Shown: piece by piece, positions 25,001 to 35,973 of the stretch
Numbering within the stretch: position 1 is the stretch's first letter
How the letters are laid out: each line of letters starts with the position of its first letter
Translations under genes and position numbers: made by a program
NCBI GenBank assembly: GCA_003117195.1
Contig: BDSI01000047.1
Location: 613,501-677,500, forward strand
Length of the DNA stretch: 64,000 nucleotides
Direction: 5' to 3'
Origin: Eudorina sp. 2006-703-Eu-15
Taxonomy: Eukaryota > Chlorophyta > Chlorophyceae > Chlamydomonadales > Volvocaceae
The notes under the pieces: generated by a model
Databases searched by the model: none
Seen by the model: only the letters and a program-made list of their open reading frames with translations
What the model was told of the DNA's origin: nothing

Positions 25001-25181
25001 GACCCCATGCTGTTCTGGGTAGAAGCGTGTGTGCGCGAGGGTCCAGTGTCTGCCTAAGGTCAGCAACGAACTGATTCCGATAATAATTCCAATGAACAGC
25101 AACATAAGCCAGTACCAATACGAAAACTGCAGTCACCACTGACTGGCTTTCAGGTGACAACCCGGTGGACAGTCTAACCAT
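19053..25181 (-). CDS. Membrane-anchored UBX-domain protein
   Basis: Model: complement of 19053-19136, 19650-19733, 20131-20235, 20517-20702, 20948-20989, 21413-21880, 22842-23048, 23366-23439, 24234-24395, 24995-25181; 1599 nt, 532 aa. Residues 15-32 are one hydrophobic segment (VVTAVFVLVLAYVAV), followed by a basic-charged helix (AYKAFKRLHAWQDEVRERA). Residues about 100-430 are an Ala-rich coiled coil. The motif QQDAEYEAALEADRR precedes the UBX domain, as in UBXD8/FAF2 and plant PUX proteins. The UBX domain (443-532) begins VLVRVRLPNGCSHTRRF, continues LVNSYPRRVL, and ends VALFVQEN at the stop. UBX domains bind the p97/CDC48 ATPase, so a role as a membrane recruiter in ER or lipid-droplet quality control is inferred. 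No UAS or UBA domain is visible, unlike FAF2. The start is the ATG at 25181. Exon 21413-21880 may begin nine bases earlier. Introns are rich in retroelement tails. Confidence 0.85.
21031..21098. repeat. 15-bp minisatellite in a UBX-gene intron
   Basis: About 4.5 copies of GCGACAGGGGCGGGG. Confidence 0.8.
21296..21380 (+). repeat. Two tandem retroelement tail motifs
   Basis: Two degenerate copies of a tail whose core is TTGGGTCGGGCGGGTTCCTT followed a few bases later by an ACACAC run. Both lie in a UBX-gene intron. Confidence 0.5.
22229..22268 (+). repeat. Retroelement tail motif
   Basis: TTGGGTCGAGCGGGCTTCCT followed by a CATACACGC run; a degenerate member of the CA-tailed family. Confidence 0.45.
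22382..22430 (+). repeat. Retroelement tail motif with CA microsatellite
   Basis: GGGTCGGCCAGGTCTCTT, then CTCTAAACACACAC and further CA repeats. Confidence 0.55.
22604..22840 (+). repeat. Dispersed repeat family B, copy 1
   Basis: About 230 bp, nearly identical to 54959-55190. It starts around CATTAGCCTACG and ends TCGCGGCTCAGCTTTTCTCC, TTGATAACACACAC. It lies in a UBX-gene intron immediately before (in plus orientation) exon 22842-23048, so on the coding strand its CA tail provides the start of the intron (GTGTGTG). Confidence 0.85.
23072..23112 (+). repeat. Retroelement tail motif with CA microsatellite
   Basis: GGGTCGGGCGGGTCTCTTAT followed by ATAAACACACACA; the best-preserved tail in the UBX-gene introns. 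A fragment of the family B tail (TCTCGCGGCTCCGTTATC) follows at about 23134. Confidence 0.6.
24022..24062 (+). repeat. Retroelement tail motif with CA microsatellite
   Basis: GCGGGTCCCTTGCCAAACAC followed by pure CA; in the UBX-gene intron between exons 23366-23439 and 24234-24395. Confidence 0.5.
24100..24227 (+). repeat. Dispersed repeat family B, copy 3 (3' part)
   Basis: Diverged 3' part ending TCTCGCGGCTCAGTTATCTT and then GTACACACACA. It is closest to the minus-strand copy at 32218-32340, sharing CATCGCCTGT upstream of the tail. Confidence 0.6.
24466..24490. repeat. Perfect 10-bp stem-loop
   Basis: GGGGTCGCTG, loop GGTTG, CAGCGACCCC. It lies in the first intron of the UBX gene, followed by a C run. 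Confidence 0.7.
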
Positions 25182-25808
25182 GGCGAACAATCTACCCTTC
25201 AATTCGTTAAAATAGGGTAATTCGTTGCTTTATTTGGTGCCAATTCCACAACCTGATTCGTCGCATGATGTGGCTTGGGGTGTCTTCATCGGGACGAGCG
25301 GCAGTTGCACGACTGAACGGCCAGGCCATTCTCGTCTGTACAGAACTAGACGCTGGCGGGTGTCAGCGCTTGATATAGTTACAACAATTTTGTGTCCCTA
25401 TTGGGACTGTCACCGGGAAAACTCGCTGCGTGACTTTCTGTCAAAGAGAGCTTGCACCGTTGCAAGGAGCCCTGTCTCGGGATAACTGAATTCGACCTGC
25501 GGCTATCGACCCGATCATCGCATTGCTGGCCGATCTAGGGTTCAGCAGCAACCGGCGACGATGCGCCGTCCGCAGGTTGCATCGCAGTTGACTAGCGCCT
25601 CACATACAAAAATGCTGCCAACCCTTGGGTAAGTACATAATACGCAGGTCATGTAGCTAAGGTGCACTGCATCTGGGATATAGGCATAATCGCCCGGCTG
25701 TTGCTTCGACCGCTGCCAGTGTTCGACCAAGCCCTGCGGCTTCTATTCCGATGATCTCAATGCGCCGATGTATTCTAACACGCCCAAATACTACACAATA
25801 TCGGCTAA
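25182..25808. promoter_or_regulatory. Divergent promoter region, UBX gene / sulfotransferase
   Basis: 627 lower-GC bases between two divergently transcribed start codons. No clear TATA box or other named site was seen. Confidence 0.4.
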
Positions 25809-28800
25809 ATGCTGGCTGGGACCGCGGTTTCCTTCGCCCCATGCAGCCTCGCCATCCTGGCCTTCGCCGTGGTGCACGCACAGGAGATTGACCCGACGTC
25901 ATACCTTGCCAAGGTGAGTGAATTTTGTCGTTGCGTCAAACGCCGGGCGGCAAGTGAAGCATGGTTGGGCGGTGACCCAGCTGTTGTTGCCGCTGGCCTA
26001 CGCGTACCCGGCTACGGCCTGGGCCTGGTCCGGGGTTGCCGCCGGCCTGGCTGGGATACCGAATACGATACCAGTTGCGGGGAAGGGGAGCCACACAGCT
26101 GCGTCGCCGCGCAGGGACAGTGGTAGGTTCAGGTGTGGGTGCATGTGCGCCCGCCTGCCAGCACGGTGTTTCTGGCTCAAGACGACGACCCCTTGCAACG
26201 GGTCCGCGAGGCTCGACAGGCGTCGCTTGGCAGCCGCCCTACCCTACGCCCAGCTCCTTCCCTTTCCGCGTCGGGGCTGGGGGATGTGATACCCTCCTGG
26301 GCCCCAGAACGACGTACCCTGCGAGTGACATTAGGCTCTTGATTTCCCATTCGCGTGATCTGCATGGATCTCTGCTTAGATCTGGATCTGATTGGATCTG
26401 TGACCTCACAGAGCATACGCTTGGAGCTCTTAGCGCACGGTCGGGGGCCGGACCGCCTGCCCGCAGAACCGGCCTTGGGGTGCAGACCGCTGGGGCGTGC
26501 CCGTGCCTTGCCGGCTCCATGGTGGTGACAGATGGGTGGGGTGCATGGCGGCGGGATGTGGCGGCGGGGTTCGACGATCCGTGGGTCGGTGGTTGGTCTG
26601 TCTGTCTGCCTGTCTGTTGACATGAACGTCGAGCCGCCCAGAGACGAGGACGTGCACACTGCCAGGTGTCCACACCCGGAGGGACGCGGAGGGATGCGCC
26701 GGGTCCCTCGGCAGGGTGGGGGGGCGGGGCGAGAGGAAGCATTCGCCGGTCGGGCTTGGAAGGAGGAACGTGCTCCAGTCGACGTCAGCGAAGGGCCGCT
26801 TTGACGGGCGGTCGGCCGGGCTTGGGCTCCTCACGGATTCGGATCGGCCGCTACCGTCAGCGAACGGGACCGTCACTCCTCTGCGCGTCTTGAGCCCAGA
26901 AGACCCACCCTTTCCCGCGACCGGCGCCATCGTCTGCACCGCTGTGCACCAGCCCGCCCACCGCTAGCGCCAACCAGGGCGGCCGCCCACCTGGCAATCG
27001 CCGGGACCGGTGGCCAGCGGCTGCTGCTGCGTTGAGCCCTCCGGCTCCCGATCACGTCCTCCCCCCGCCCCGACTCCGCCCTCGCCGCATGACCCGACCA
27101 TCCCGCGAGCCGAACCCATGCCATCCACCACAAGTCCACAACCCCGGGCATTCTTTGCCAGCCCGACCCAGTGCCTCTGCCGATTGGTCCCTTCTGGCCC
27201 GCATCGCGACGCCATCACTGTTTCCTTCTTACGGACAGCCGTCACCCGGTGTGCCGCGTGTGGCTGCTGCATGGGGGCCGCAGGTCACGGGGCCCAGCTA
27301 CCATGTGGCCGACGTGTGGGCCAACTTCAGGCCCTCGCCGCGGCACGACGAGATCGTCAAGGCCGCACCCGACACGTGGGAGGTGCTGCCCAAGGTACGG
27401 CACAATATGGGGTTTCCCGAGACGGTTTGTCAGTGAGCTGTGGCACACACGGCGGCGTGCGAGGTCGTGTAGTGGGGTTATGGGTGGAGATTCGACCGCG
27501 GCGGTGTGGGTGTTGGGTCGCACAGCGTGGCTGGGGAACGTGGCTGGGGAGCATGACGTGACGCACCCGCCGCCGCCGCTGTACGACGGGGTCTGGCCGC
27601 AGGCGTTTGACAAGAGCTACCGCAACCCGTGCTGGACGGATGCGAGCGGCCGTTTCCGGTGCGCGCCGTACTACCAGATCATCGGAGTGTCCAAGTGCGG
27701 TACGACGGATCTGTACGGCCGTCTGACTCGGCACCCTGACATGGCGGAGGGCGCCAAGGTACGGCAAAGCCCCTCGACGACTGCGCCGAGAGAGAGAGAG
27801 ATGCGGGCAGCAGATGCCTTGTGCCGTATGGTGTCGTACATTAATGTGCACACCGCGCTCGAGAGGCGTGCAGTGTCGCATTCGGCCCCGAGCAGCCTGC
27901 GTAAGGCAACTGGGGACCTGGGACCTCCAGCATCGCTGCGGACCCGTTGGCCCCCCGGGCCCCAAAGCGCGGCCCGCTGTATGAAGCGGCTGTCGCGGCG
28001 GCGCAGACTGACATCATTCCCAAGCCTGTCATGTCCCCACGCCACTACCGCCTCGCTTTTCTGCCGTACAGGGCCCGCATTTCTGGGACGAATGCCCTTA
28101 CCCGCCCAAGGGCGCGTGCACCGCGCCGCCCAACGGCGATTTCGACGGTTACGTCAATCTGTTCGAGAAGGGCGCTTCGGTCATTCGTACTAACCCACTG
28201 GTACGGTGTACAGAATACGGCAGAGGCGACGGGGTTGTACTTGGGCGCATGAATACAACAGCTGGTGAACGTCTCTCGTCGATCGTACAAGGTCGACCCC
28301 ACACTGCATTTACCCCAAATGATATCCGACGGGTTCCTCGCATGGCGCGCAGCTCTCGCAATCGAATGCGCTGCTCCCTCCCTGAGATGGCCCCTCCCTG
28401 AGATGACCCCTCCCTGAGATGACCCCTCCCTGAGATGATCTGAACACCAAACCCTCCCACCCTGGACTCCACAGCTGCCGAGAGCTCCGCCGAGTCCCGC
28501 GTGCGGCTGCGTGGCCGTCCACCGGCCTGACCCTCCCTCCCTCCCTCTTTCCCTCATGGGACGGCATCCGCTCAAACACATACACATAGATACATACGCC
28601 CGCCCGCCCGTTTTTTTGTAAGCGCCCGCCCTCCTACCCTCCTCAACAACGCCTCCCCCTGCGTGCTGGGTGCGCCCCGCAGGCCATTGTGGGCGAGGCC
28701 TCGTCCAACACCTACACCGGCGTCTTCACCTTCGTGCGGTGGGTGCAGGGTGCTCCCCACATCGTGATTGGGTAACAGTGCCACTGTTGCTACACTTTGC

Positions 28801-31703
28801 ATGGGCCCGGGGAGGCCATGTAGCCGTCGCATGCATCTGCATCTGGGGCGGTCCTTCGCGGCCACCTGCAGGGCGGTGGGGTCTGCGGTGGGGAGTGAGG
28901 TGGTTGGGTTGGGTTGGGGTTTTCAAAAAGAAACTGCCCGGACACACCCAGCCCGGCGATAAATACTGACCAACGATAATTACCGGTACCTGCAAGGCAA
29001 AAGAGGAAATGCAAGCGAAAGCAAAGAAGCCGCGCCACCACCGGCGGTTGGGTTGGGGTGCAGGTGCCTGCCTGCTCGCCGGTAGTCCGCTCCAGGGTGG
29101 GCCTGCCCAGCCCGGGATGAATAACACCACACACCACCGTATTGCCCAAGGATCTGGATGTGGTGCGGCGCTTCTCCTCGCCCGCCGCCGCGTGTGTGGC
29201 CCGCCTCGCAACCTAGACCAGGTACCGCAGTCGTCCACCTGGACGTCCACCCACCCGTCACACATGGCACCGGGATAATGGGGCGTATCGCGTGTGACCC
29301 ACCTCGCCGCCCCACCCCACCCCACCCCACCCGCGCCCCTCCGCAGTGGCCTCGCCCGCCTTAAGACCAACGTCACCCTGGCGCAGCTGATCTACGAGGC
29401 ACAGCCGTACCAGCGCCAGGTACGGCATTGTACGACACGGCAGAGTCGTTGAGGTCATCAGTGGTCTTGTCGCGTCGGCGCCATGGGCCTCGGACTGTGG
29501 ACGGTGGTCGGGCGCCAGGGCAGGACCGAACACCCGCCCCGCAAGAGAGAAAGACCCGGGGGCCCAGCCGCTTGGTGTTTGTCGCGAACCCCGGGGAGGC
29601 AGCGGAAGGCTTCCCGGGGTCGCCGCGCCTCCGTCAGGGTCCGAGAGGCCCGCGCTGCTGACCCTGCACCTATCCCTCATGTGCTGTCTGTCCAGGGATC
29701 CAAACTGCCTCCGCTTTCGCCATCCCATGCGGGTCAGGTCGGCTGTTGTCCCCTAGAGTGACTTGGTCCCCCCCCCCTCCCCACGCCCATCCCGACGCCC
29801 CTGTCCGGCCCCGGCCCCAGATCATCATCATGCGCGACCCGGTATCCCGCTACTACTCGGCCTTCCACTACTACAGGTCAGCGGAGACGGGGTGGAGGGA
29901 GTGAGGCCTGGGTTCCTGGGTTCGTGGCAGCCGGCTGCTGTCGGCAGGGCAGGTCGGGACATCGTTAAGAGCACGTGGGGAAAACGGCATACACTGACTG
30001 ACTGACAGACACACAGACCTGCCTTGCCTGAGAACGATCATACACACATCGGGCGAATCTCCCCTCGCAACACACACATGTGTGCACATCGGGTCTTTTA
30101 TCTAACCACATGCGCATGGGTGACAGGCGGCGCCCCACCGACCCATTCGAGGGCCCTGACAAGTTCCACGAGCGCGTGCAGCGCGACATCAAGGTACGGC
30201 ACCGTGGGATTGTATGCGCAACGACAGTCCCGCTCATTCTGTACGGTGGATGGGCGGGGGGAAGGGGCGGCTCAGGGGGGGGGTGTAATAGGTGTTATCC
30301 TGACGTATGCGCCTGCTGCCCCCCCCTCCTCCCCCTCGCCCTCCTCTGCTCTGGCAGCAGCACAGCTTCAATATGTCTATCAATGTCCTAGTAACCCCCT
30401 CCTCATGCTCCTCCCCCTCATGCTCCTCCGTGTGGCCCCCCGGCCCCCCTGGTGTGCGCAGCTCTGGACCACCTGCGAGCAGCACTTCGGGGTGGCCGAG
30501 TGCGTCAAGCGGTACGAGCCGCAGCAGCTGGTCAAGGGCATGTACTCGGAGTTCGTGGACGCCTGGACGTCGGTGTTCCCCCGGGAGCAGCTGCTCTTCC
30601 TGCGCACCGAGGACTACAAGGCGGCGCCGCGGGTAAGCGCGTGGGGTGCTGGGGCCAACCGGGGGAGGGTGTGGAATGGCGAGGAATGGGGGCAGGGGGC
30701 CTTGGCCTGCGGCAGATGGGGGCCCAGGAGCGGGAAGCCATCGCCCAACACAGACAATCTTGACGGGCTGTTGTGTCAGCTGTTTCGGGCACCAGACGGA
30801 CAGAAGGGTTGGTAGGGGAAGCGGTGGCGGGGAGCCGATGCCCCTGTTGTCTGCCCCGTCGCCGCCCTTCGTCCATGCCCTCATCGCCTTCTCTCCCTCG
30901 CGTCCCCCTTTCTTTGCCGCCCCGCCCCCACGTATTCCCTCCCCCCCTGCCCTCTGTTCCTCAGGAGCACATCCAGGCCGTGATCAAGTTCCTGGGCATG
31001 CGCGACCTGAGCGACGAGGAGACCACCACCATGATGAGGCTGCGCCGCTTCAACGCGCAGAGCGAAAAGTACCCGCGCATGTGGCCGCAGACCCGCAAGA
31101 TCCTCGAGGTGGGGCGGGTGGCGTGGCGTGGGGTGGGGTCATCGGTTCGGTGACGTGTTGCGGTTTCGCGAATTTGATGGACTTGCGTTGGGGAGGGGAG
31201 GGGAGGCACGCGGGGCGGGGAGGGGATCACGGCTAAGGGGGCTCGCGAGGTGGGGTGGGAGTGGGAGTGGGAACGGAGGGGTGGGTGCGTGGTTCGGTGG
31301 GTGGATAGATGGGAGCGCAACGTGAGCGTGTGTTGATGCTGGCTGTGGGTGGGTGGGTGGGTGTGCGCGGCAGCGCTTCCTTGCCGTCTTGGACGCGTAT
31401 GCGGGGGGGGGGGTGTGGGAGGTGGGGGGCGGTTAGAGAAGTGAAGATGTTGTCAAGAGGCTGCGAGCTGGGAGAAGGCCCTACCCAGATGCCGCACGTT
31501 GATCCCCGACCGCCGCACACCTGGACTCATCTCGGTGCCGCCCCGACCCACCCACCCATCCACCCACCCGCCCGGCCCCACCTCAGGACTTCTACCGCCC
31601 CTTCAACCAGAAGCTGTCCAAGCTGATGGGCGATGACCCGCGGTTCCTGTGGGAGGACACGGCCCGCAAGGCCGCGGCGGCGGCGAGCAGCGCCACCAAC
31701 TGA
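25809..31703 (+). CDS. Carbohydrate sulfotransferase (CHST15/GalNAc4S-6ST-like)
   Basis: Exons: 25809-25913, 27284-27394, 27552-27758, 28072-28200, 28683-28738, 29347-29419, 29821-29876, 30127-30193, 30462-30632, 30965-31108, 31587-31703; 1236 nt, 411 aa. The family transfers sulfate from PAPS to sugar hydroxyls in the Golgi lumen. The N-terminus is a signal peptide or anchor (CSLAILAFAVVHA). The 5'-phosphosulfate loop is FQ-like YQIIGVSKCGTTDLYGRL (SKCGTTDL at residues 119-126) and the 3'-phosphate site is IIMRDPVSRYYSAFHYYR (about 228-246, with Ser236). Several Cys residues (CWTD, RFRCAP, DECPYPPKGAC) suit a secreted disulfide-bonded domain. The C-terminal exons hold TEDYKA and the ..YRPFNQKLSKLM block seen near the end of family members. 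The substrate is unknown; sulfated cell-wall or extracellular-matrix glycans are an inference. One further exon within the 1.4-kb first intron cannot be excluded. Confidence 0.9.
28373..28440. repeat. 17-bp tandem repeat in a sulfotransferase intron
   Basis: About four copies of CTCCCTGAGATGACCCC. Confidence 0.8.
28925..29065 (-). repeat. Dispersed repeat family C, copy 1
   Basis: Resembles 45432-45565: shared AAGAAACTGCCCG/AACCCGCCCG, an ATACT-ACC block and GCCGCGCCACCACCG in the same order. It lies in a sulfotransferase intron and lacks a long TG run. Confidence 0.5.
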
Positions 31704-32217
31704 GCTGCGTCAGCCGGGGAAAAGGGGGGCAGTCCGCAGTCATGGGGGAGGAAGGCCGGGAGGGCTTGCTAGGGGGGCAGAGCCCTGTTCAGGAGGTGGG
31801 TGGGGAGGGGAGCGACGCAGGGAGGGCAGGCAGCCAGGATTGCGCGCCGGGGACCCCCAGCAAACCGGGGAGCCTGTGTCCGCGGGTCCGCGGGGCCCGC
31901 TATCCCTCGAGGGGCGGACGTGTTGGGTCTTTGGCGGCCTCCCTTCCCCAGAGGGTCAATTTGTTTGCAGGGGAAAAAGCCGGGGGGGCGGGGGAGGGTG
32001 ACGCGCGAGTGCGTGAGGGTGTGGGTGGGGATGGGGCCGAGCGCGGCAGGTGGAGATGTGCCGTAAAGGCCGCGCGGGGAGATGACCGGGTCTAACGGAG
32101 GGGGGAGGGGGGAGGGAGGGGGCCCAGGCAGCGGGTGCATGGTCGTGTGGGCTCAGCGAGGGGACCCACCCGACCCGAACCAGGCTGCAATATATACTTG
32201 GCCATAATACTCCCGTG

Positions 32218-32340
32218 ACTGTGTGTGGACAAGATGACTGAGCCGCGAGATGTTTTTTCGTGTGTAAGTGGAAGTTGATCCTTGACAGGCGATGCAGGCG
32301 ATGGGAGTAGAAAACTCCCGGAACCAGAATTACCAACAAC
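32218..32340 (-). repeat. Dispersed repeat family B, copy 4
   Basis: Reverse orientation. The minus strand ends TCTCGCGGCTCAGTCATCTT and then CCACACACAG. It is about as diverged from copies 1 and 2 as copy 3. It contains the TGTAA that may serve the sulfotransferase. Confidence 0.6.
32263..32267 (+). terminator. Candidate TGTAA poly(A) signal of the sulfotransferase gene
   Basis: First plus-strand TGTAA after the stop, 560 bases downstream, located within a family B repeat. Confidence 0.4.
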
Positions 32341-32374
32341 TGACATCGAAGCGAACGGTGACGGTGACGTTTTC

Positions 32375-32375
<1 letters not shown>

Positions 32376-32449
<74 letters not shown>
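32376..32449. repeat. (GT)n microsatellite
   Basis: About 37 uninterrupted GT dinucleotides. Confidence 0.95.
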
Positions 32450-32451
<2 letters not shown>

Positions 32452-33437
32452 CGTGCCTGCGGTGGCGGCTCTGGGGCCCTTGAGACCGGCGGTGCGGGAC
32501 GCTTCGCCTTTCCCCCGGGGGTTGACTGCCACCAGACGACATTGAGAGCCAGGCAGCTGCGTTTCGCAGCGGGCTAGCAACACCCGCGGCGTTGTCGGCG
32601 TCCGCGTCGGGTTCAGTCGGGGCCCAGGGGCGGTGGAGATGTCCATCCGGAGATGCCTCCGGTGGGAGGAGGTCGGGGTCGGGTACAGCGCCCGGACGTG
32701 AACGGGACCCGCGAACGGGATCTCGTCGTGTGAGGGGTCTGGGGGGCAGTGGCTGGGGCCTGGGGGGTCATGGTCGCCCGAAGTACCGTTACTACCGGTA
32801 CTGCTGGTTTCCGGTGCTCCTTCCGTCAGCACTACTGTTTACCGGTACCGTGAAGGTCGCCCCCTCGACGCTGCGCTTTGTTACGGTGCTTGGTCGCTCC
32901 AATGCACACCTCCCTAGAGTCCCGACCGTCACAGTCGGTCACACGCCCCATCATACATATGTACGGACGTCCCCCCGCTGACGATCTCCGCAGTCTTCAC
33001 TGAGGATGTGGTGGCTGGAGGTGTGAAGTTGACCTGCCTGCCGGACGCGGCTGGGGGTGGGGCTGGGGGTGGTAGGCTGGGTGGGGCCGAGGCATCAGGC
33101 AGGGGACCTGCGGGGCCACCGAGAGAAGGAGGAGGGGCTCCGCACGGATCCGATCCGCTGAGCCTCTGCCGCTGTCGTAATCGGCGTGTGGGATGTGCGT
33201 GACGTGTGGAAAGGACACCGGCGCCCAGCCGGCACTGGGATGTGAAGGGGGTGGCCCCGGAATGGTCGGCGCGCAGGGCAGAGGGTGGGTGCTTGGGCCG
33301 GTACCCGCTGTTGATGCCCTGGGCCTTCCCTCCGGGGTTTCAGTGACACGAACCCAAATGATGCACCAAGTCCAAACCGTTGCATACCCCTTCAAGTGGC
33401 TGTGTGTATATCGCGACGAGGGGGGATGCGGCGCTGG

Positions 33438-33493
33438 GGCTGCGCTGCCGGGTGAGGCTCCCCGTGCAGCGCAGCCCGGGGAGCCTCACCCGG
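33438..33493. repeat. Interleaved double inverted repeat (A-B-A'-B')
   Basis: A = 33438-33448 (GGCTGCGCTGC), B = 33448-33464 (CCGGGTGAGGCTCCCCG), A' = 33466-33476, B' = 33477-33493. Both arm pairs are perfect complements (11 and 17 bp) and are interleaved, so the two hairpins exclude each other unless they form a pseudoknot. Confidence 0.8.
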
Positions 33494-34044
33494 CCTCACC
33501 GTAGCCAGTCACCTTGGACTCGATGGCAGTCGAGCGAGCAGCAGCGTTCCAAGTGGTGTCGGACCCGGACGAGACCGCCCCTCAGAAAACAGACACACAC
33601 GTCGTAACGGACCGCACCGGTGGAGGTGAGGGGGCGCCTTGCCGACCTCTACCAGGCAGGGCTGTGGGGCTGCACGGCAATGTGTAGGGTTTGCCATTTG
33701 GAGATCGCGCCGTTGCATCACTGTCGGCCCCCTGCGGCCGACCCGCGCCCACAGCGCCCCGCGTTCTCACACACAGCCGGGGTTGAAGCATGGCAGCACT
33801 TCGTTAGCTGAGCGGGTCTTTGGCCCTCAGTGAGCATCAGGCCGCCGCAGAGGACTCCGGATCCAGTGCCTGGCGCTGCCCCAGCCCGGCAGCCAGACAA
33901 GCTAAGCCGGTGCTGGCCGATAAGGAGCCGGTCGGTAGCTCATATCTCCACCTAAGCACCTATGGTTGCAAATCATGACCGTGAGCAAGGACATCCCGAT
34001 GGATTCACCGAGTCCCATAAGGAGTACAAATACAAGCGATGGCA

Positions 34045-34105
34045 TGCACAGAGTGTGTTTAGATAAGATACCCGCCCACAGAGTGTGTGTGTGTGTTACT
34101 GATGC
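34045..34105 (-). repeat. Retroelement tail motif with TG runs
   Basis: GTGTGTTTAGATAAGATACC then CGCCC, flanked by TG dinucleotides; minus-strand member of the CA-tailed family. Confidence 0.45.
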
Positions 34106-35841
34106 AGGCAGGAGTAGTACTAAGGTGGCGGTTGGATCCAGTGCGCCCTTTTGACATGGCGTTCCGAGTTTGACATACAACCGTCATAATGTGCCTGACT
34201 GGCAATCCTTGACCTTTCGACTTCCTGACGAGGTCATCGCTTGCCGTTCCTGCTGCCAGGGTTCAGCTGGCGGCGGGAGCGCGCAAAACGCCCTTGCTCG
34301 TCCTGGGGCAGAGCACCGGCACGCCGAGGTCACACGCGACGCCAAACACCGCAGTGGTGCACACGATTGAGGGATCTCAGGGTGTCACCGGTGCCTGCGG
34401 CATGCTGGCACTAGGTGGGGGGAAAGAAAGGGACCAAGTTGGCGCCGCAGGTGCCACATGCAGTCAGCCGGAGTACAAAAGTTGAAAAGCGCGGGGCCAG
34501 CTCAGAAGCAATGGCAAACATTACAAGTTTAAAGCTGCGCCGATTTCGCACGTGCCGCGCTGATGTGAACCAACCGGGGAGTTGCTTGGCTTGGCTGGCT
34601 GGCCGCCGGCCAGTCGGGCTGAGGTCCATAACGTTGAGTCCCGTCCCGATTGTGGTTGTTCGAGTTTTTAATCCAGTATATTGCCATCTTCTGGGGAATA
34701 CTGAAGATAGTATGAGCCCCCCGGGCGTGGGGGGGCAGCGACGTCGAACTCTTCGTTGTCGCCAGAATTCGATCCGCCCAGGGCAGGTCACACAATAATG
34801 ACCTGCGGTCTCACCGGTGACGGTAGCATACACCGTCAGACATGGAGTATGAGGCCGATCAGCTGGACGTCGTTATGTCGTTTTCAGTGAGGTATAGGAT
34901 TTGTCATCGAACTTCTAACAGCAAATTCCTTACCCTTTCCATATTCTGTAGTGCAGGGGAACAAATGATTGCTCGCATGCTGTTTGAAATACCAGAGTGG
35001 GCAGAGTTAGGGCTGCACAGCGCATCGCGAACTTCACATGCTGAGCCCATCTATTTCTTCTGTACCTACCTTCAACAATAATTCATAAGTTTGCCATGCA
35101 GATTCTGTGAGTCCGGCATGCGTCACTCTTGCGCCGTCTAATGTGGACGAGATTTAGCGCACGCAAGGCAAGCGACTCTAGAAGTGCACATCCAGCTGAT
35201 GGAACACGATATAGACCGCTTCTTAACAATATATAACTTGCAGACTTGCTCTACATGCCCGCCTGAAGACGCAGTTCATGACCGCGGCTCAGCGATCTGC
35301 GTGCGCATGGTCGTGGCGATTGAGGCTCTTACCGAATAACCACTGCGTCAGTCAGAATTTTGATATTGGCAACTATCCTTGGCACAACGCACTAATCTCT
35401 TAACGCCACGTGTTGAGCAAGGTTAATATCTTAGTGATGAAAATCCTAAAGCAGCAAGAGGTTCGCCCTTTTCCAAATAATGCACACAGCTAGCGTGCCA
35501 ATTGCAGATTCTGGTATTTGAAGCGGCCATTCGAACTGCCGGAGGAGTTGCCGAGTGTGAAGGGAATGTGGTTCTCACCGTACAGTTCAGCAGCTAAGTC
35601 TTTGCTATTTGCGGTTGTTTCATAACGCTGGTTACAGACGAACGTAGAGACGTTTTCCTAGATACATTCCACAGCCACAGTCACGGTGACGCCTTGCGCA
35701 TGAATTTCACAAGTTTCGCCAGGATCGGTTCCTACAGACCGCAACCATCACACTGCGATTGGGAGAGTAACATCAAGACGTTTGATTGACCAAACACAAG
35801 TTTTACAGTAAACAAGTCCCAGTCCAGGTACGAACGGACAA

Positions 35842-35849
35842 TATAAAAA
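35842..35849 (+). promoter_or_regulatory. TATA box of kinase 1
   Basis: TATAAAAA 125 bases upstream of the first ATG, in a low-GC stretch. A start site about 30 bases downstream would leave a 5' UTR of roughly 100 bases. Confidence 0.55.
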
Positions 35850-35973
35850 GGCGGTGTCAGCAACCAAAACATGTTAGCGCAACTGTGTTTCTGTCTTTTG
35901 ATCAGTCGGGTGACAAATTTATACCTTGACGTCCCGCAGGAGACGCGTGTCTAATTGGTCCACCCTCCAAAGA

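Larger units (their letters stand above)
31704..35973. other. Spacer between sulfotransferase and kinase 1
   Basis: No gene could be supported. GC-rich to about 33.9 kb, then much lower GC to the kinase. It holds a family B repeat, a long (GT)n tract, a compact double inverted repeat, and a tail motif. Open frames such as 32092-32832 (minus) and 34411-34833 (minus) lack motifs. Confidence 0.5.
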
